A DNA stretch of 64,000 nt from Actinomycetaceae bacterium (lineage in GTDB: Bacteria; Actinomycetota; Actinomycetes; Actinomycetales; Actinomycetaceae). Position 1 is the first letter of the stretch. Each line of letters opens with the position of its first letter. The notes beneath the pieces are model-generated. The model was not told the DNA's origin and searched no databases. It saw only the letters and a program-made list of their open reading frames with translations. The stretch lies in the NCBI GenBank assembly GCA_030537615.1, contig JAUNVP010000008.1:49219-113218 (forward strand), given 5' to 3'. A program made the position numbers and the translations under genes. Below, piece after piece: positions 44,919-54,978 of the stretch.

Positions 44919-46157
44919 TTAGCGGAGGAAGTCCGGAAGATCGAGACTGTCGTTGTCGTCCTCATCAAAAATCCGTGGGACGACGAACTCCTCTGACTGG
45001 GGCTTCTCACTTCGTTCTTCTTTTGCCGGAGTCGCCGACGGGAAGCCTTGCAACCGGGTCGGAACTCGTGGTTCGGCGCGGTGCGCCGGCTGTGACTGCG
45101 GGAGAGATCCGAGTGGTCGATCCTGTTCGCTCGGTACTTCTCGGGAAGGGACTTCGAACGATGGCTCTGGCTTTTGCGGCTCTTCCGTTTCAGTTCCCTC
45201 TAGATCTCCCCCGTCGAGATCATCGAATCCCGCAGCAATGACTGTGAGGCGGACTTCGTCGCCCAGAGCATCGTCGATATCGTTACCGAAGATGATATTC
45301 GCCTCCGGGTGTACTGATTCACGAATGAGCTGAGCGGCCTGTTCGATTTCATGCAGACCAACATCGGAAGCTGACTGGAAGAAGAACAGCACGGAGTGGG
45401 CGCCGTCGATCTTTGCTTCGAGGAGAGGGGAGGCAATTGCTGCTTCCGCGGCGCGCAAAGCACGATCTTCACCCTGCGCTGCGCCAATGCCCATGAGTGC
45501 CGAACCGGCATCTTTCATGACGGACTTGACGTCGGCAAAGTCAACGTTGATGAGACCGGGGGTTGTGATGAGATCGGTAATTCCCTGCACTCCTGAGCGG
45601 AGTACTTCATCGGCCATGCGGAACGCTTCGAGGTAAGACACGTTCCGATCGGAGATCTGGAGGAGTCGGTCGTTCGGAATAACGATGAGGGTGTCGACTT
45701 CGTTGCGCAGCGCTTCGATTCCCGCGTCTGCCTGGGCGGCTCGACGATTGCCTTCGAATCCGAAGGGGCGCGTGACAACTCCGACGGTGAGCGCGTCAGC
45801 TTCGCGTGCGAGACGAGCAACAACGGGTGCAGCACCGGTTCCGGTTCCCCCGCCTTCACCCGCGGTTACGAACACCATGTCCGCACCTTCGAGCGCTTCG
45901 CGGATACTATCTTCGTTTGATTCGGCCGCTTTGCGTCCGATTGTCGGATCGGCTCCGGCACCGAGGCCTCGTGTCAGTTCCTCACCGAGGTCGATTTTGA
46001 CTTCGGCGTCGGACATAAGAAGCGCTTGGGTGTCTGTGTTCATTGCGATGAACTCGACGCCCTTGAGGCCGGTTTCGATCATGCGGTTGACGGCATTTGT
46101 ACCGCCGCCACCGACGCCAATGACCTTAATGGTTGCTAGGTAGTTTGGTGAGGCCAC
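44919..46157 (-). CDS. ftsZ: Cell division GTPase FtsZ
   Basis: A 412-residue tubulin homologue: [15 protein letters not shown] near the N-terminus, [13 protein letters not shown] (nucleotide-binding T4 loop), NVDFADV and the T7 loop around SALMGIG. The C-terminal linker of about 90 residues is proline- and glutamate-rich, ending in LDLPDFLR, the SepF-binding tail. It polymerises into the Z-ring. The GTG at 46157 follows TTGGGGGAACGA; the upstream ATG lies within a structured leader and is not used. The leader contains two mutually exclusive hairpins (46171-46208). Confidence 0.97.
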   Translation of the reverse strand: MASPNYLATIKVIGVGGGGTNAVNRMIETGLKGVEFIAMNTDTQALLMSDAEVKIDLGEELTRGLGAGADPTIGRKAAESNEDSIREALEGADMVFVTAGEGGGTGTGAAPVVARLAREADALTVGVVTRPFGFEGNRRAAQADAGIEALRNEVDTLIVIPNDRLLQISDRNVSYLEAFRMADEVLRSGVQGITDLITTPGLINVDFADVKSVMKDAGSALMGIGAAQGEDRALRAAEAAIASPLLEAKIDGAHSVLFFFQSASDVGLHEIEQAAQLIRESVHPEANIIFGNDIDDALGDEVRLTVIAAGFDDLDGGDLEGTETEEPQKPEPSFEVPSREVPSEQDRPLGSLPQSQPAHRAEPRVPTRLQGFPSATPAKEERSEKPQSEEFVVPRIFDEDDNDSLDLPDFLR

Positions 46158-46170
46158 TCGTTCCCCCAAT

Positions 46171-46208
46171 AGGTTGGAATACCAACCTTCAACCTCAAGT
46201 TGAAGGTT
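46171..46208 (-). promoter_or_regulatory. Mutually exclusive hairpins ahead of the ftsZ ribosome-binding site
   Basis: In the minus-strand RNA AACCUUCAAC-UUGAG-GUUGAAGGUU (46208-46184) forms a perfect 10-pair stem. AGGUUGG-UAUU-CCAACCU (46188-46171) forms a perfect 7-pair stem. The two share the bases at 46184-46188, so only one can form at a time. The second ends 3-4 bases before the GGGGG of the ftsZ ribosome site. This is the layout of a two-state translational or transcriptional switch; the ligand or trigger is unknown. Confidence 0.55.
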
Positions 46209-46293
46209 CAGCATTTATCTCATCGTTGCGGGATGAAACTAGGCGCCAGCGGAGAGAACTTCAAACATTTTTCCGGGCGTGTCGTACAGTCGA

Positions 46294-47268
46294 TTAACTT
46301 GTCACCGGTCGGGTGGGAGTCGAGACATCGTAAACGTGCGACGGCCGCTGTTCGAGTAGCACCAGTACAGTTTGAGATTTAAGCGCAGACTGGCTTGAGT
46401 CTCCCCATTTGATGAGGGGACCGTTAACAGTGCGCATTTCAACGGCATGTCCATCCGACACGTACGTATCAATCTGTTCGGCGAGTCCCGGATCAATCTC
46501 ACCGCGCACCGCAGAAATCATGTCGATGGCCTTTGCCCGAAGCTCGTCGTCTCCAGTCAGTTCAATTGCGGCGAGTTCTGTTGGCTTGTCTTCTTGGGTC
46601 GAAATCTCGACGCCCTCGAGATCAAGAATCTCCCAGATCCCGTCTCGATACTGAGTGTATTCAGGAGTTCGGAGTGTGAGGTCGATCGTCAGACCATTCG
46701 GCCACTCACGAGAGACTGCTGCGGTGTGGACGATGACGATTTCTTCCACACGTTGCGCGAGTTGATTCATCGAGAGGCGCGGAAGAGGAACCCCGGCCCA
46801 CGGTCGAACGTGAGCAATCACTTCCTCAGCACTCACTTCTTCCGATGTGCCGTTGACGGATACATGATCCGTTTTAAAGGCAAACACTGGAGAGAAGAAA
46901 ACGACCCAGATGAGCGTTGCTGTGACGACGAGCGTCGACAGGGCCATGAGAACTCGCGTCCATACCGCTCGCGACTTCGCACGTCTGAGTTCATTGCGGC
47001 GCCCCTCCAGCTCATTGGGTTGACTGCGTGAGCCAAAGGTTTTAGTCGCTCTCCCCTGCGTAAAGTATCGCCGCCATCCCCCGACATCGACTCGCGTCAC
47101 CGCTTTTTCGGGTTGGCGTGGAGGCGACTCGGTTTGCTCCGGCTTTTCCGTAGTTTGACGAATGGTGTTCGAGGACCGAGTGCGGACGTTCTTTTTCGGC
47201 TCGGGCCTGGATTTCCTCGCTGGCTCGGGCTTAGGCTTCGGGTTGCGCGGCACACCCGGACGTCTCAT
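46294..47268 (-). CDS. ftsQ: Cell division protein FtsQ (POTRA domain)
   Basis: A 324-residue protein: an N-terminal proline/lysine-rich cytoplasmic tail (about 1-110, with PKPKPEPARKSRPEPKK), a single membrane helix (VLMALSTLVVTATLIWVVFF), and then an extracellular POTRA domain (FKTDHVSVNGT, EEVIAHVRPWAG) and FtsQ domain (SREWPNGLTIDL). It links FtsZ-driven division to the FtsW-FtsI synthase. The ATG overlaps the murC stop (ATGA), AAGGGAGAGGA upstream. A longer reading to 47340 would run into murC. Confidence 0.94.
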   Translation of the reverse strand: MRRPGVPRNPKPKPEPARKSRPEPKKNVRTRSSNTIRQTTEKPEQTESPPRQPEKAVTRVDVGGWRRYFTQGRATKTFGSRSQPNELEGRRNELRRAKSRAVWTRVLMALSTLVVTATLIWVVFFSPVFAFKTDHVSVNGTSEEVSAEEVIAHVRPWAGVPLPRLSMNQLAQRVEEIVIVHTAAVSREWPNGLTIDLTLRTPEYTQYRDGIWEILDLEGVEISTQEDKPTELAAIELTGDDELRAKAIDMISAVRGEIDPGLAEQIDTYVSDGHAVEMRTVNGPLIKWGDSSQSALKSQTVLVLLEQRPSHVYDVSTPTRPVTS

Positions 47269-48668
47269 TCCTCTCCCTTCCATCGATCGAGAATCACTCG
47301 TGCCATCGTCGTGACATCTCCGGCCCCCATGGTCAGGCAAAGATCTCCAGGACGCGTCGCATCGGCAGTAGCGATGGCTGCTTGTTCAAGATCGGAAACG
47401 ACTGTTGATCCCGGAACATCGCGGGCGATAAGGTCAGAACTCACACCTTCCAAAGGTTCTTCTCGGGCCGCGTAGATGCCGGTAAAGACTACGTGATCGG
47501 CGGCGCGAAAAGCACTGGCGAATTCTGTCGCAAAGTTGCGCGTGCGCGAAAACAGGTGTGGCTGAAACAAGACGACGACGCGGCCATCTCCAGCCACTGT
47601 TCGAGCTTGTTCGAGAGACACTTTCACTTCCGACGGGTGATGCGCGTAGTCGTCGTACAGTCGTCGTCCGGCGACTTCCGCACGGAACTCGAACCGTCGT
47701 CCCGTCCCTCGAAAAGCGGACAGTGCATGTGCCATGACCTGCACATCAATGTCTAGATCGACGCCGACGAGAATGGCTCCGCACGCGTTGAGGACGTTGT
47801 GGGCACCACCAACAGATAGCTGCAGTTCGAGGTCTCGTGAGCCAAGAGTACAGTAGGAGGAAGAGCCGTTAGCCTCCAGTTCAATCTGACGAATCTGGAG
47901 ATGCTGTTCGATCGGCATGGCGCACTCGTGCGCACTCACCCTCCCATAACTCCACACCTTTCCCCCGTCGCGTCGATAGGTTTGCCCCAACTGAAGTGCA
48001 CCGGGATCATCAGCACATACGACTAGTGCGCCACCGGGCACGATGCGATGAGCAAAGTCGACAAAAGCCTGTTCAAACTTCTCACGTGTCCCGTAGTGGT
48101 CAAGGTGGTCTGGTTCAACATTGGTCACGAGCGCTACCCGCGGCCGATAATTGAGGAAAGAAGCGTCGGATTCATCGGCCTCGGCTATAAATACCTCGGA
48201 GGACCCAAGATGCGCGCCCGTATCAAACCCGGTCACTACGCCTCCAACGGCAAATGAGGCATCAATACCACAGGCGTTGAAGGCCGTAGCCAGCATTCCG
48301 GATGTGGTCGTCTTCCCGTGTGCCCCGGCCACCGCGATGAAGTCCGTCCCCTGGGCTGCTAAAGCTAGTGCTTGCGAGCGGTGGATGATCTGCTGATTTC
48401 GCGCCTGCGCCACGGCAAGTTCCGGATTGCTCTCTTTCACCGCCGTCGATACGACAATAGTCGCATTGTCGGGGACGTTCGCCGCATTATGGCCAATCGA
48501 CACGTGAATTCCCCGGCTTCGCAGTCGTGGGATATTTGGCCCCTCCAACTGATCGGATCCCGTCACCGTGTGTCCGCGAGATACAAGAAGCTCAGCAACC
48601 ACCGACATACCGGCTCCGCCGATGCCAATGAGGTGGAAATGCGTGGGGTTTTGCGTATTTTCGTTCAT
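47265..48668 (-). CDS. murC: UDP-N-acetylmuramate--L-alanine ligase
   Basis: A 467-residue Mur ligase: N-terminal Rossmann GIGGAGMSVVAELL, the central ATP-binding AVAGAHGKTTTSGML, NVEPDHLDHYG, and the C-terminal YDDYAHHPSEVK. It adds the first amino acid of the peptide stem. Its ATG overlaps the murG stop and its stop overlaps the ftsQ start. Normal length. Confidence 0.98.
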   Translation of the reverse strand: MNENTQNPTHFHLIGIGGAGMSVVAELLVSRGHTVTGSDQLEGPNIPRLRSRGIHVSIGHNAANVPDNATIVVSTAVKESNPELAVAQARNQQIIHRSQALALAAQGTDFIAVAGAHGKTTTSGMLATAFNACGIDASFAVGGVVTGFDTGAHLGSSEVFIAEADESDASFLNYRPRVALVTNVEPDHLDHYGTREKFEQAFVDFAHRIVPGGALVVCADDPGALQLGQTYRRDGGKVWSYGRVSAHECAMPIEQHLQIRQIELEANGSSSYCTLGSRDLELQLSVGGAHNVLNACGAILVGVDLDIDVQVMAHALSAFRGTGRRFEFRAEVAGRRLYDDYAHHPSEVKVSLEQARTVAGDGRVVVLFQPHLFSRTRNFATEFASAFRAADHVVFTGIYAAREEPLEGVSSDLIARDVPGSTVVSDLEQAAIATADATRPGDLCLTMGAGDVTTMARVILDRWKGEE

Positions 48669-49813
48669 TGAATAACCTGCGGGTTTGATTCCAGGAGTGA
48701 CTCGGTCAATTCCGCCATGCGGGCAGCTGCATCAATACGCCCCAACTGGCTCGACGCGACGGACATTTTTTCCAATCGATGTGGTGATGCGATGAGAGGT
48801 GCAATATACAGTTGGACAATTTTCTCAACGAAATCGGCATTGTCGAAAACCATCGCGCCGCCGGATTTGACGTGTGCGTGCGCATTGAGTTTTTGTTCTC
48901 CGTTGCCGATCGGCAGTGGGACATAGATGGCTGGCATACCGAGAGCGGTGAGTTCGGAGACTGTTCCCGCGCCCGCCCGACACACAACGAGGTCAGCGGC
49001 CGCAAGCATCGCAGCCATGTTGTGCGCGTAGTCAAACACTTTCCACGTACCTGAGAAACCGGATGTCCGGACGGTCTTTTCCACACCGTCCGTTTTTCCT
49101 TTCCCAGTTAGATGAAGAACTTGAATGTCAGCTCCGAAGCAACCGGCGGATGCTGATAGCACATCATTGAGCCTCTGAGCTCCGAGAGAACCACCAGTAA
49201 TGAGCAGAGTCGGACGAGTGGGATCAATACCGAGCTCTCGGGCAGCCTCACGTCGAGCGTCTTCGCGAGCACGCGGGTCGCGGCGGGCGACAGCGAGTTC
49301 CTCTATCTCTCGTCGAAGCGGTAGCCCGACAACGTCGGTTATTCCTCGTTTGGCTTCGAGTTTCGTTTGCTCGAAAGTCAATCCGACAATGTTTGCCCAT
49401 CGAGCACCTAGTCTATTCGCGAGTCCAGGACGAGCATTTTGTTCGTGTATGGCAAAAGGAATTCCATGCCGTTTTGCCGCCAGATAAGCCGGAGCTGACA
49501 CATATCCTCCGAAGCCGACGATCGCCTCCACGCCGGTCGTACGAATAATGCGTTCGACATCATCGACTGTGGCTTTGAGTTTGGGGACAAACGTTAATGC
49601 GGTTGCGTTGAGGCCGCGCGGAGCCGGCACTTTTGCGATGGTATGCAGTGTCAATCCTGCCTGCGGGACGAGGTCGGTTTCTAAACCGGTGTCTGTCCCG
49701 AGGGCTTCCACTCTCATCCCTCTGTCACGCAAATGAGCGGCAACGGCGAGTAGCGGATTGACGTGACCGGCGGATCCTCCACCAGCCAGGAGAACACGCG
49801 GACCTGAACTCAT
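48665..49813 (-). CDS. murG: UDP-GlcNAc--MurNAc-pentapeptide-PP-undecaprenol GlcNAc transferase
   Basis: A 382-residue GT28 glycosyltransferase: GGGSAGHVNPLLAVA near the N-terminus, VGFGGYVSAPAY, HEQNARPGLANR, TGGSLGAQRLND, and CRAGAGTVSELTALG. It makes lipid II at the inner membrane face. ATG 49813 follows AAGGCAGAG; the longer reading (to 49894) overlaps ftsW and has no family match. 25 bases after ftsW. Confidence 0.97.
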   Translation of the reverse strand: MSSGPRVLLAGGGSAGHVNPLLAVAAHLRDRGMRVEALGTDTGLETDLVPQAGLTLHTIAKVPAPRGLNATALTFVPKLKATVDDVERIIRTTGVEAIVGFGGYVSAPAYLAAKRHGIPFAIHEQNARPGLANRLGARWANIVGLTFEQTKLEAKRGITDVVGLPLRREIEELAVARRDPRAREDARREAARELGIDPTRPTLLITGGSLGAQRLNDVLSASAGCFGADIQVLHLTGKGKTDGVEKTVRTSGFSGTWKVFDYAHNMAAMLAAADLVVCRAGAGTVSELTALGMPAIYVPLPIGNGEQKLNAHAHVKSGGAMVFDNADFVEKIVQLYIAPLIASPHRLEKMSVASSQLGRIDAAARMAELTESLLESNPQVIQ

Positions 49814-49838
49814 GTCACTCTGCCTTTCTTCTCCGTCG

Positions 49839-51053
49839 TTACGAAGAGCTTCGAAGGAGGTTGCGCACACCGAAAGCCCGCTCCATTCCGGCATCTCGAC
49901 GCGCGAACCCTAAGACTACGCCAAGTGCGACGCAGGTAAATAAAAATGCGGAGCCACCGGTTGAAATGAGTGGAAGTGGGACACCGATAATCGGAGTCAA
50001 TCCAACGACGAATCCCATGTTGACGATCGCTTGAGCCCCGATCCAGGCACCGATCGCCCCGGTTGTGATGCGTGCAAATTCATCATGGTGCCATGTGGAC
50101 AGGCGGTAGATGCCGTAAAGCAACACGCCGAAGTTAACGAGCACAAACATTGTCCCGATTAGACCGAGTTCTTCGCCAAGAATGGCATAGATGAAGTCCG
50201 TGTGCGCGGCCGCCAGATAGTTCCACTTTTCACGCGAAGCACCCGGACCTAAACCCGTTAGACCACCGCTTCCCAATGCCCACAGCGCATGGTCGCTCTG
50301 TTCGGGAAGATGCGTCGAAGGTTCTTGCCGAAACCCGGGTAGGACACCGAGAATTCGGGTCAAGCGGGAGGGCTTTTGTACGACGAAAAAGGCCGCACCT
50401 GCGCCGGCGATAACGGAGAGGTAAGCCCACCAGCGCAACGGAATACCTGCGGTGATGAGGGCGCCGGCTACGAGCGCTATAAAGATCAGGGCGGTCCCCA
50501 AGTCCTCTCCTGCCATAATGAGCCCAATGCTGGCAAGAACGGGGAGTCCGACGTTCACTCCCATATGGAGGGGATTTGTGCGATCAATATGAGGTCGAAC
50601 GAGGACCCAGCCTAACCATAAAGAGAGGCCAATTTTTAGTGCTTCACCGGGCTGTACCAGTCCAATTAACGGGATACTGATCCAGTTTTTATTTCCACCG
50701 GCTTCCACGCCGAGTGGGGTGAGGACGAGGCCTTGCCCGATGAGGGTGCCGAGAAATACTGCTGGAATAATCCACATCCACAGTTTCTTCGGTAAGCGCA
50801 TCACCACGGTGAGGACGAGTGCTCCAAGCGCCATAATGATCAGTTGGCGTGCATAGGCGAGATAGGGGTTTTGACCGTCCGATATCGCTAGAATCGTGGA
50901 GGCGGAAAACACCATGACGAAGCCCATCACCATCAGACAGATGACGGGGACAAGGATGAGATAGTACGTGGTGACCGGTGAGGGTGATTCGTCGCCTCTG
51001 CCCCACAAATCCAGCCTGAATTTGGGGATTTTCTGGTAGAGCTGTTTAATCAT
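49839..51053 (-). CDS. ftsW: SEDS peptidoglycan polymerase FtsW
   Basis: A 404-residue protein with about ten hydrophobic helices. FtsW/RodA features: GFVMVFSAST, the GEDLGTALI loop with the catalytic aspartate, FMGEELGLIG-like region (ILGEELGLIG), and GVPLPLISTGGS. It polymerises glycan strands at the septum with FtsI. N-terminal tail of about 30 cytoplasmic residues. ATG overlaps the murD stop. Confidence 0.96.
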   Translation of the reverse strand: MIKQLYQKIPKFRLDLWGRGDESPSPVTTYYLILVPVICLMVMGFVMVFSASTILAISDGQNPYLAYARQLIIMALGALVLTVVMRLPKKLWMWIIPAVFLGTLIGQGLVLTPLGVEAGGNKNWISIPLIGLVQPGEALKIGLSLWLGWVLVRPHIDRTNPLHMGVNVGLPVLASIGLIMAGEDLGTALIFIALVAGALITAGIPLRWWAYLSVIAGAGAAFFVVQKPSRLTRILGVLPGFRQEPSTHLPEQSDHALWALGSGGLTGLGPGASREKWNYLAAAHTDFIYAILGEELGLIGTMFVLVNFGVLLYGIYRLSTWHHDEFARITTGAIGAWIGAQAIVNMGFVVGLTPIIGVPLPLISTGGSAFLFTCVALGVVLGFARRDAGMERAFGVRNLLRSSS

Positions 51054-52492
51054 GCGTCTCCACCTCCCATCCAGGCTTGCCGCAGACGGTCAACGGCCTC
51101 GGCGAACGCAGTTCCCCGCTGACCATAGTTCTCGAACTGATCCCACGATGCGCAAGCCGGCGCCAACACGACAGTGTCTCCGGGCCGGGACAGCGCTACT
51201 GCTTCATTAACTACCGAATACATGAAGTCGTCGTGACCATCAACGACCACGAAGGGAACGTCGGGAGCTCGCGCTGACAGTGCCTTGACGATGGGCGTAG
51301 GATCCGCCCCAATGACGACGACGCCCCGCAGGACAGGCTCAATTGTTTGCACCAGAGAGTGAAAGTCTTGGCCTTTAGCGTCGCCTCCAGCAACCCAAAT
51401 GACACTACGGGGTGGGAACCCCGCGAGCGAAGCGGCGGCGGCATGAGTATTCGTCGCTTTCGAGTCGTCAATCCACACCATGTCTGCCACCGCGCCGAGG
51501 ATGTGGCGTCTATGCGCAGCGGGGGTAAACTGACGCATCCCCTCTGCAATGGCATCTGCCTCCACCCCGTAGGCGCGCGCGAGAGTCATGGCAGCAAGAG
51601 TATCTTTCACAAGTGCTACGGAGGGGTGCGCGCCGGCATAGCTCATCATGTCGTCGACGGTCGCGAGTGCGAGAGCTTGTCTGTGCCGATGAGAGATAAA
51701 CGCCCGATCAACAAAATGATTGTCAACGATGCCTAGATGAGCAATCGGTGGAATACCGAGCGTATAGCCGATCGCCCGTGCTCCCTCGATGACATCGGCT
51801 TCAGCAACCATCTTTTCGATGCTGGGCTCGGACGCATCGTACACGGCGGCAATCCGAGTGTTTTCATAAACTCGAGCTTTGGCTCGAGCGTAGGCGTCGG
51901 CGCTTCCATGCCAATCCAGGTGATCGCTGTCGACGTTGAGACAAACTGCGGCGAGAGGCTCAACCGACATCGTGGTTTCTAGTTGGAAGCTCGACAGCTC
52001 CACGGCGAGCACGTCGACATCGTCGTGTGCGACGACGTTAATGATCGGGGTGCCAACATTACCGACAACGCCGTATTTCTTATCCGCTGCAGCAAGCATG
52101 GAACCAAGGAGCGATACCGTAGTCGTTTTGCCGTTGGTGCCGGTCACAGTCAACCAGTCAATATTCTTCTCGAGGTGCTGTTGCACCCGCCAGGCGAGTT
52201 CAACTTCGCCCCAGACGGGAACACCCTTGTCGCGGAGTTGTTTCCACACGGGCGAATGCGGCGGAACTCCCGGTGAAAGAATGGCGAGATCGTAATGGCG
52301 CTCGCGGATACGTTTCACTTGTTCACTGTCAGAGCCGATGAAAATTCCATCCGCCCTATCCCCGGTGGTGGGTAGTTTCCGGTCGTACCCGTCAGGTTGT
52401 GCTCCAAGTTCGCGGAGAACGTCGAGGGCAGCTCGACCCGATTTCCCCAGTCCAATAACGGCGATTTCACCAGCAAGCCACGATGCCGTCAT
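51050..52492 (-). CDS. murD: UDP-N-acetylmuramoylalanine--D-glutamate ligase
   Basis: A 480-residue Mur ligase: GLGKSGRAALDVLRELGA, TVTGTNGKTTTVSLLGSML, NVDSDHLDWHG, and WIDDSKATNTHAA. Adds D-glutamate. The ATG at 52492 overlaps the mraY stop (ATGA), the coupling used across this cluster; an in-frame GTG five codons earlier (52507) is a possible alternative. Normal length. Confidence 0.97.
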   Translation of the reverse strand: MTASWLAGEIAVIGLGKSGRAALDVLRELGAQPDGYDRKLPTTGDRADGIFIGSDSEQVKRIRERHYDLAILSPGVPPHSPVWKQLRDKGVPVWGEVELAWRVQQHLEKNIDWLTVTGTNGKTTTVSLLGSMLAAADKKYGVVGNVGTPIINVVAHDDVDVLAVELSSFQLETTMSVEPLAAVCLNVDSDHLDWHGSADAYARAKARVYENTRIAAVYDASEPSIEKMVAEADVIEGARAIGYTLGIPPIAHLGIVDNHFVDRAFISHRHRQALALATVDDMMSYAGAHPSVALVKDTLAAMTLARAYGVEADAIAEGMRQFTPAAHRRHILGAVADMVWIDDSKATNTHAAAASLAGFPPRSVIWVAGGDAKGQDFHSLVQTIEPVLRGVVVIGADPTPIVKALSARAPDVPFVVVDGHDDFMYSVVNEAVALSRPGDTVVLAPACASWDQFENYGQRGTAFAEAVDRLRQAWMGGGDA

Positions 52493-53574
52493 AGTTTGGT
52501 AGCCCACTCACCGTAGAATAGAGACAGTCCGATGACGGCAAAAAGTCCCGCGATAATCCAGAAACGGACAACGATGGTGATTTCTTGCCAGCCGAGCAGT
52601 TCGAAGTGGTGGTGCAGCGGGGCCATGCGAAATACCCGTTTACGCGTAGCCTTAAATACCCCAATTTGGATGACGTCAGACATGACGATGACGACAAAGA
52701 GACCGCCGAGAATGACCGCCAGAAACTCCGTGTGCGTGAGGATTGAAAGTCCGGCAAAGGCTCCGCCCAGCGCGAGCGAGCCGGTGTCGCCCATAAAGAT
52801 CTGGGCTGGGGCAGCATTCCACCATAGGAAACCGAAGCATGCGCCGACGATAGCCGCCGATGCTACGGCGAGACCAAGAGGGTCTCGGACCTCATAGCAG
52901 ACGTTGATGTTGGTAATTTGCACGGCGCAGGACTGGTAGTACTGCCAGACACCGATAATCGTGTATCCGCCGAATGCGAACATTGATGCACCCGTTGCCA
53001 GTCCATCGAGTCCATCCGTCAGATTGACGGCATTGGACCATGCCGTCACTAGGAAGTTCGCCCAGAGGATAAAAAGGATGATTCCAATCGCTACCCCTGC
53101 AAAAGCGAGATCAATAGGGAGGTCGCGAACGATCGAGATTTTAGTTGAGGCTGGAGTATTGCCACGCGCATCTGGGAAGGACAGTGCGAGGGCGGCGAAA
53201 ACCGTTCCTACACTGAGCTGACCGAGAATTTTCGCCGCTGGATTGAGGCCGAGCGACCGCTGTTTACGGATTTTGATGTAGTCGTCGAAGAAGCCTACTG
53301 CTCCGGTCCCGATGAAGAGGAACATGAGCAGTGACGACGACAGGTTCGGAAGGGTGCCGATAGCGAGATGCCCGACCAGCCAACCGACGACTGCGGCAAC
53401 GATAATGACGACACCACCCATTGTCGGTGTCCCACGTTTGGTGTGGTGAGTTGTCGGGCCGTCTTGCCGAATGAACTGCCCGAAATTCTTGCGTATGAGT
53501 AATCCGATAAAAGCCTTGGTGCCGAGCAGAGCGATACCCAACGACAGGGCGCATGCTACGACAATGGCAATCAC
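52489..53574 (-). CDS. mraY: Phospho-MurNAc-pentapeptide transferase
   Basis: A 361-residue membrane enzyme with about ten helices. HTKRGTPTMGGV near residue 44, DDYIKIRKQRSLGL with the catalytic aspartates, NLTDGLDGLA, and FMGDTGSLALGG with APLHHHFE. It forms lipid I on undecaprenyl phosphate. The start is GTG with AGAGGATTC ahead; murF ends 21 bases upstream. It overlaps murD by four bases. Confidence 0.97.
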   Translation of the reverse strand: MIAIVVACALSLGIALLGTKAFIGLLIRKNFGQFIRQDGPTTHHTKRGTPTMGGVVIIVAAVVGWLVGHLAIGTLPNLSSSLLMFLFIGTGAVGFFDDYIKIRKQRSLGLNPAAKILGQLSVGTVFAALALSFPDARGNTPASTKISIVRDLPIDLAFAGVAIGIILFILWANFLVTAWSNAVNLTDGLDGLATGASMFAFGGYTIIGVWQYYQSCAVQITNINVCYEVRDPLGLAVASAAIVGACFGFLWWNAAPAQIFMGDTGSLALGGAFAGLSILTHTEFLAVILGGLFVVIVMSDVIQIGVFKATRKRVFRMAPLHHHFELLGWQEITIVVRFWIIAGLFAVIGLSLFYGEWATKL

Positions 53575-53595
53575 GGTGAATCCTCTCGAAACGAC

Positions 53596-54978
53596 CTATT
53601 TTTGGATAAACTCGTCGGCGATGCGCCACACCCCGGAGTACTGTGATCCCTTAATGAACACCACATCCTCCGGCCGCACGATTTCTTTAACCAGCGTAGC
53701 GGCCTCATCGGCGTCATCGAAATGATGACACTCCGCACGGCCCTGCATTGGATTTGCGATTTCTCGGGCGCCCGGTCCGACGGTGATGAGGAGGTCGACG
53801 TGTGCTTGATCGGCCAGTTCTCCGACATCGCGGTGTAGGGTGGGTGAGCTCTGTCCAAGTTCGAGCATCTCCCCTAGTACTGCGACACGTCGGGGGGCAC
53901 GCTCCCCCAACCTCGCCAATACTTCAAGACCCGCACGCATCGAATCCGGGTTCGCATTGTAGGAATCATCAATAATGAGTGCTCCAGACGATTCAAATAC
54001 GTGCATCCGGTGGGGGCTGACGGCTTCGAAACCGTTGATCGCATCAACGACCTGCCGAGGGTCTAGGCCCAGATCGAGACATACAGAAATCGCGGCGAGC
54101 GCATTCGTCACCTGGTGTCGACCGACCAGACGCAGTTTGACTCGTTTGAGAACATCCCCGGCTTCAAGATCGAAATGAGGGCACGATTCGTCATTGAGAC
54201 GAATATGCGTCGCGCGCACGTCTGCCTTGGAATTCCCTTTTGCAGAGAAATACAGCACCGGACCGTTCGTTAGCTCCGCCATATTGGCGACGTTCTTGTC
54301 GTCCATGTTGAGAATGGCAGTTCCGCCTTTGTAGAGGCCCTCGACAAGTTCGGCTTTAGCGCGAGCTAGTTTATCGACCGAGCCAAATCCACCAAGATGG
54401 GCTTTTCCAACGGCGAGTTCAACAGCTACGTCGGGGGCAGCAATGGAGGTCAGATACTGCAGGTGCCCCGCGCCTGAAGCTCCCATTTCAAGAACGAGAT
54501 AACGGGTTTCTTCCGTTGCTTTGAGAACTGTGAGGGGCATGCCGACCTCATTGTTAAATGAGGATTCGGGGGCAACGGTCGGTCCAAATGTTTGCAAGAC
54601 TCGGGCGGTCAGATCTTTGGTGGTTGTCTTCCCCACCGAGCCAGTGATCCCAACGACGGTGATCTCAGATTCGTGTCTCAGCCGCTTGAGATGTGCCCGA
54701 GCAAGAAGGCCGAGAGCACGAGTCGCATCATCGACGACGATGCGCGGGAGATCGCCGGGGCCGGCTTCAGGATTCGTGACGATTGCGCAGACCGCTCCGT
54801 TGTCGATAGCGGATTCAATAAAATCGTGTCCGTCGAGGGATTCTCCGATTCGCGCGATATAGAGAGATCCCTCCTGGCATGCGCGAGAGTCGGTAAATAC
54901 TCCCCCGGTCACTTGGACATTGTCGCCTTCGAGGCGGCCATTGACTTCTGAGGCGATCCACTCGGCCGAATACGTCAT
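53596..54978 (-). CDS. murF: UDP-MurNAc-tripeptide--D-Ala-D-Ala ligase
   Basis: A 460-residue Mur ligase: FTDSRACQEGSLYIA, GITGSVGKTTTKDL, ELAVGKAHLGGFGS, IDDSYNANPDSMRAGL. It completes the pentapeptide. The ATG overlaps the murE stop (ATGA). Normal length. Confidence 0.97.
   Translation of the reverse strand: MTYSAEWIASEVNGRLEGDNVQVTGGVFTDSRACQEGSLYIARIGESLDGHDFIESAIDNGAVCAIVTNPEAGPGDLPRIVVDDATRALGLLARAHLKRLRHESEITVVGITGSVGKTTTKDLTARVLQTFGPTVAPESSFNNEVGMPLTVLKATEETRYLVLEMGASGAGHLQYLTSIAAPDVAVELAVGKAHLGGFGSVDKLARAKAELVEGLYKGGTAILNMDDKNVANMAELTNGPVLYFSAKGNSKADVRATHIRLNDESCPHFDLEAGDVLKRVKLRLVGRHQVTNALAAISVCLDLGLDPRQVVDAINGFEAVSPHRMHVFESSGALIIDDSYNANPDSMRAGLEVLARLGERAPRRVAVLGEMLELGQSSPTLHRDVGELADQAHVDLLITVGPGAREIANPMQGRAECHHFDDADEAATLVKEIVRPEDVVFIKGSQYSGVWRIADEFIQK

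Noticed and set aside
46447..47031. 194-codon plus-strand open frame opposite ftsQ
   Set aside because: It runs antisense through a well-supported FtsQ, has no ribosome site and a composition of a shadow frame.
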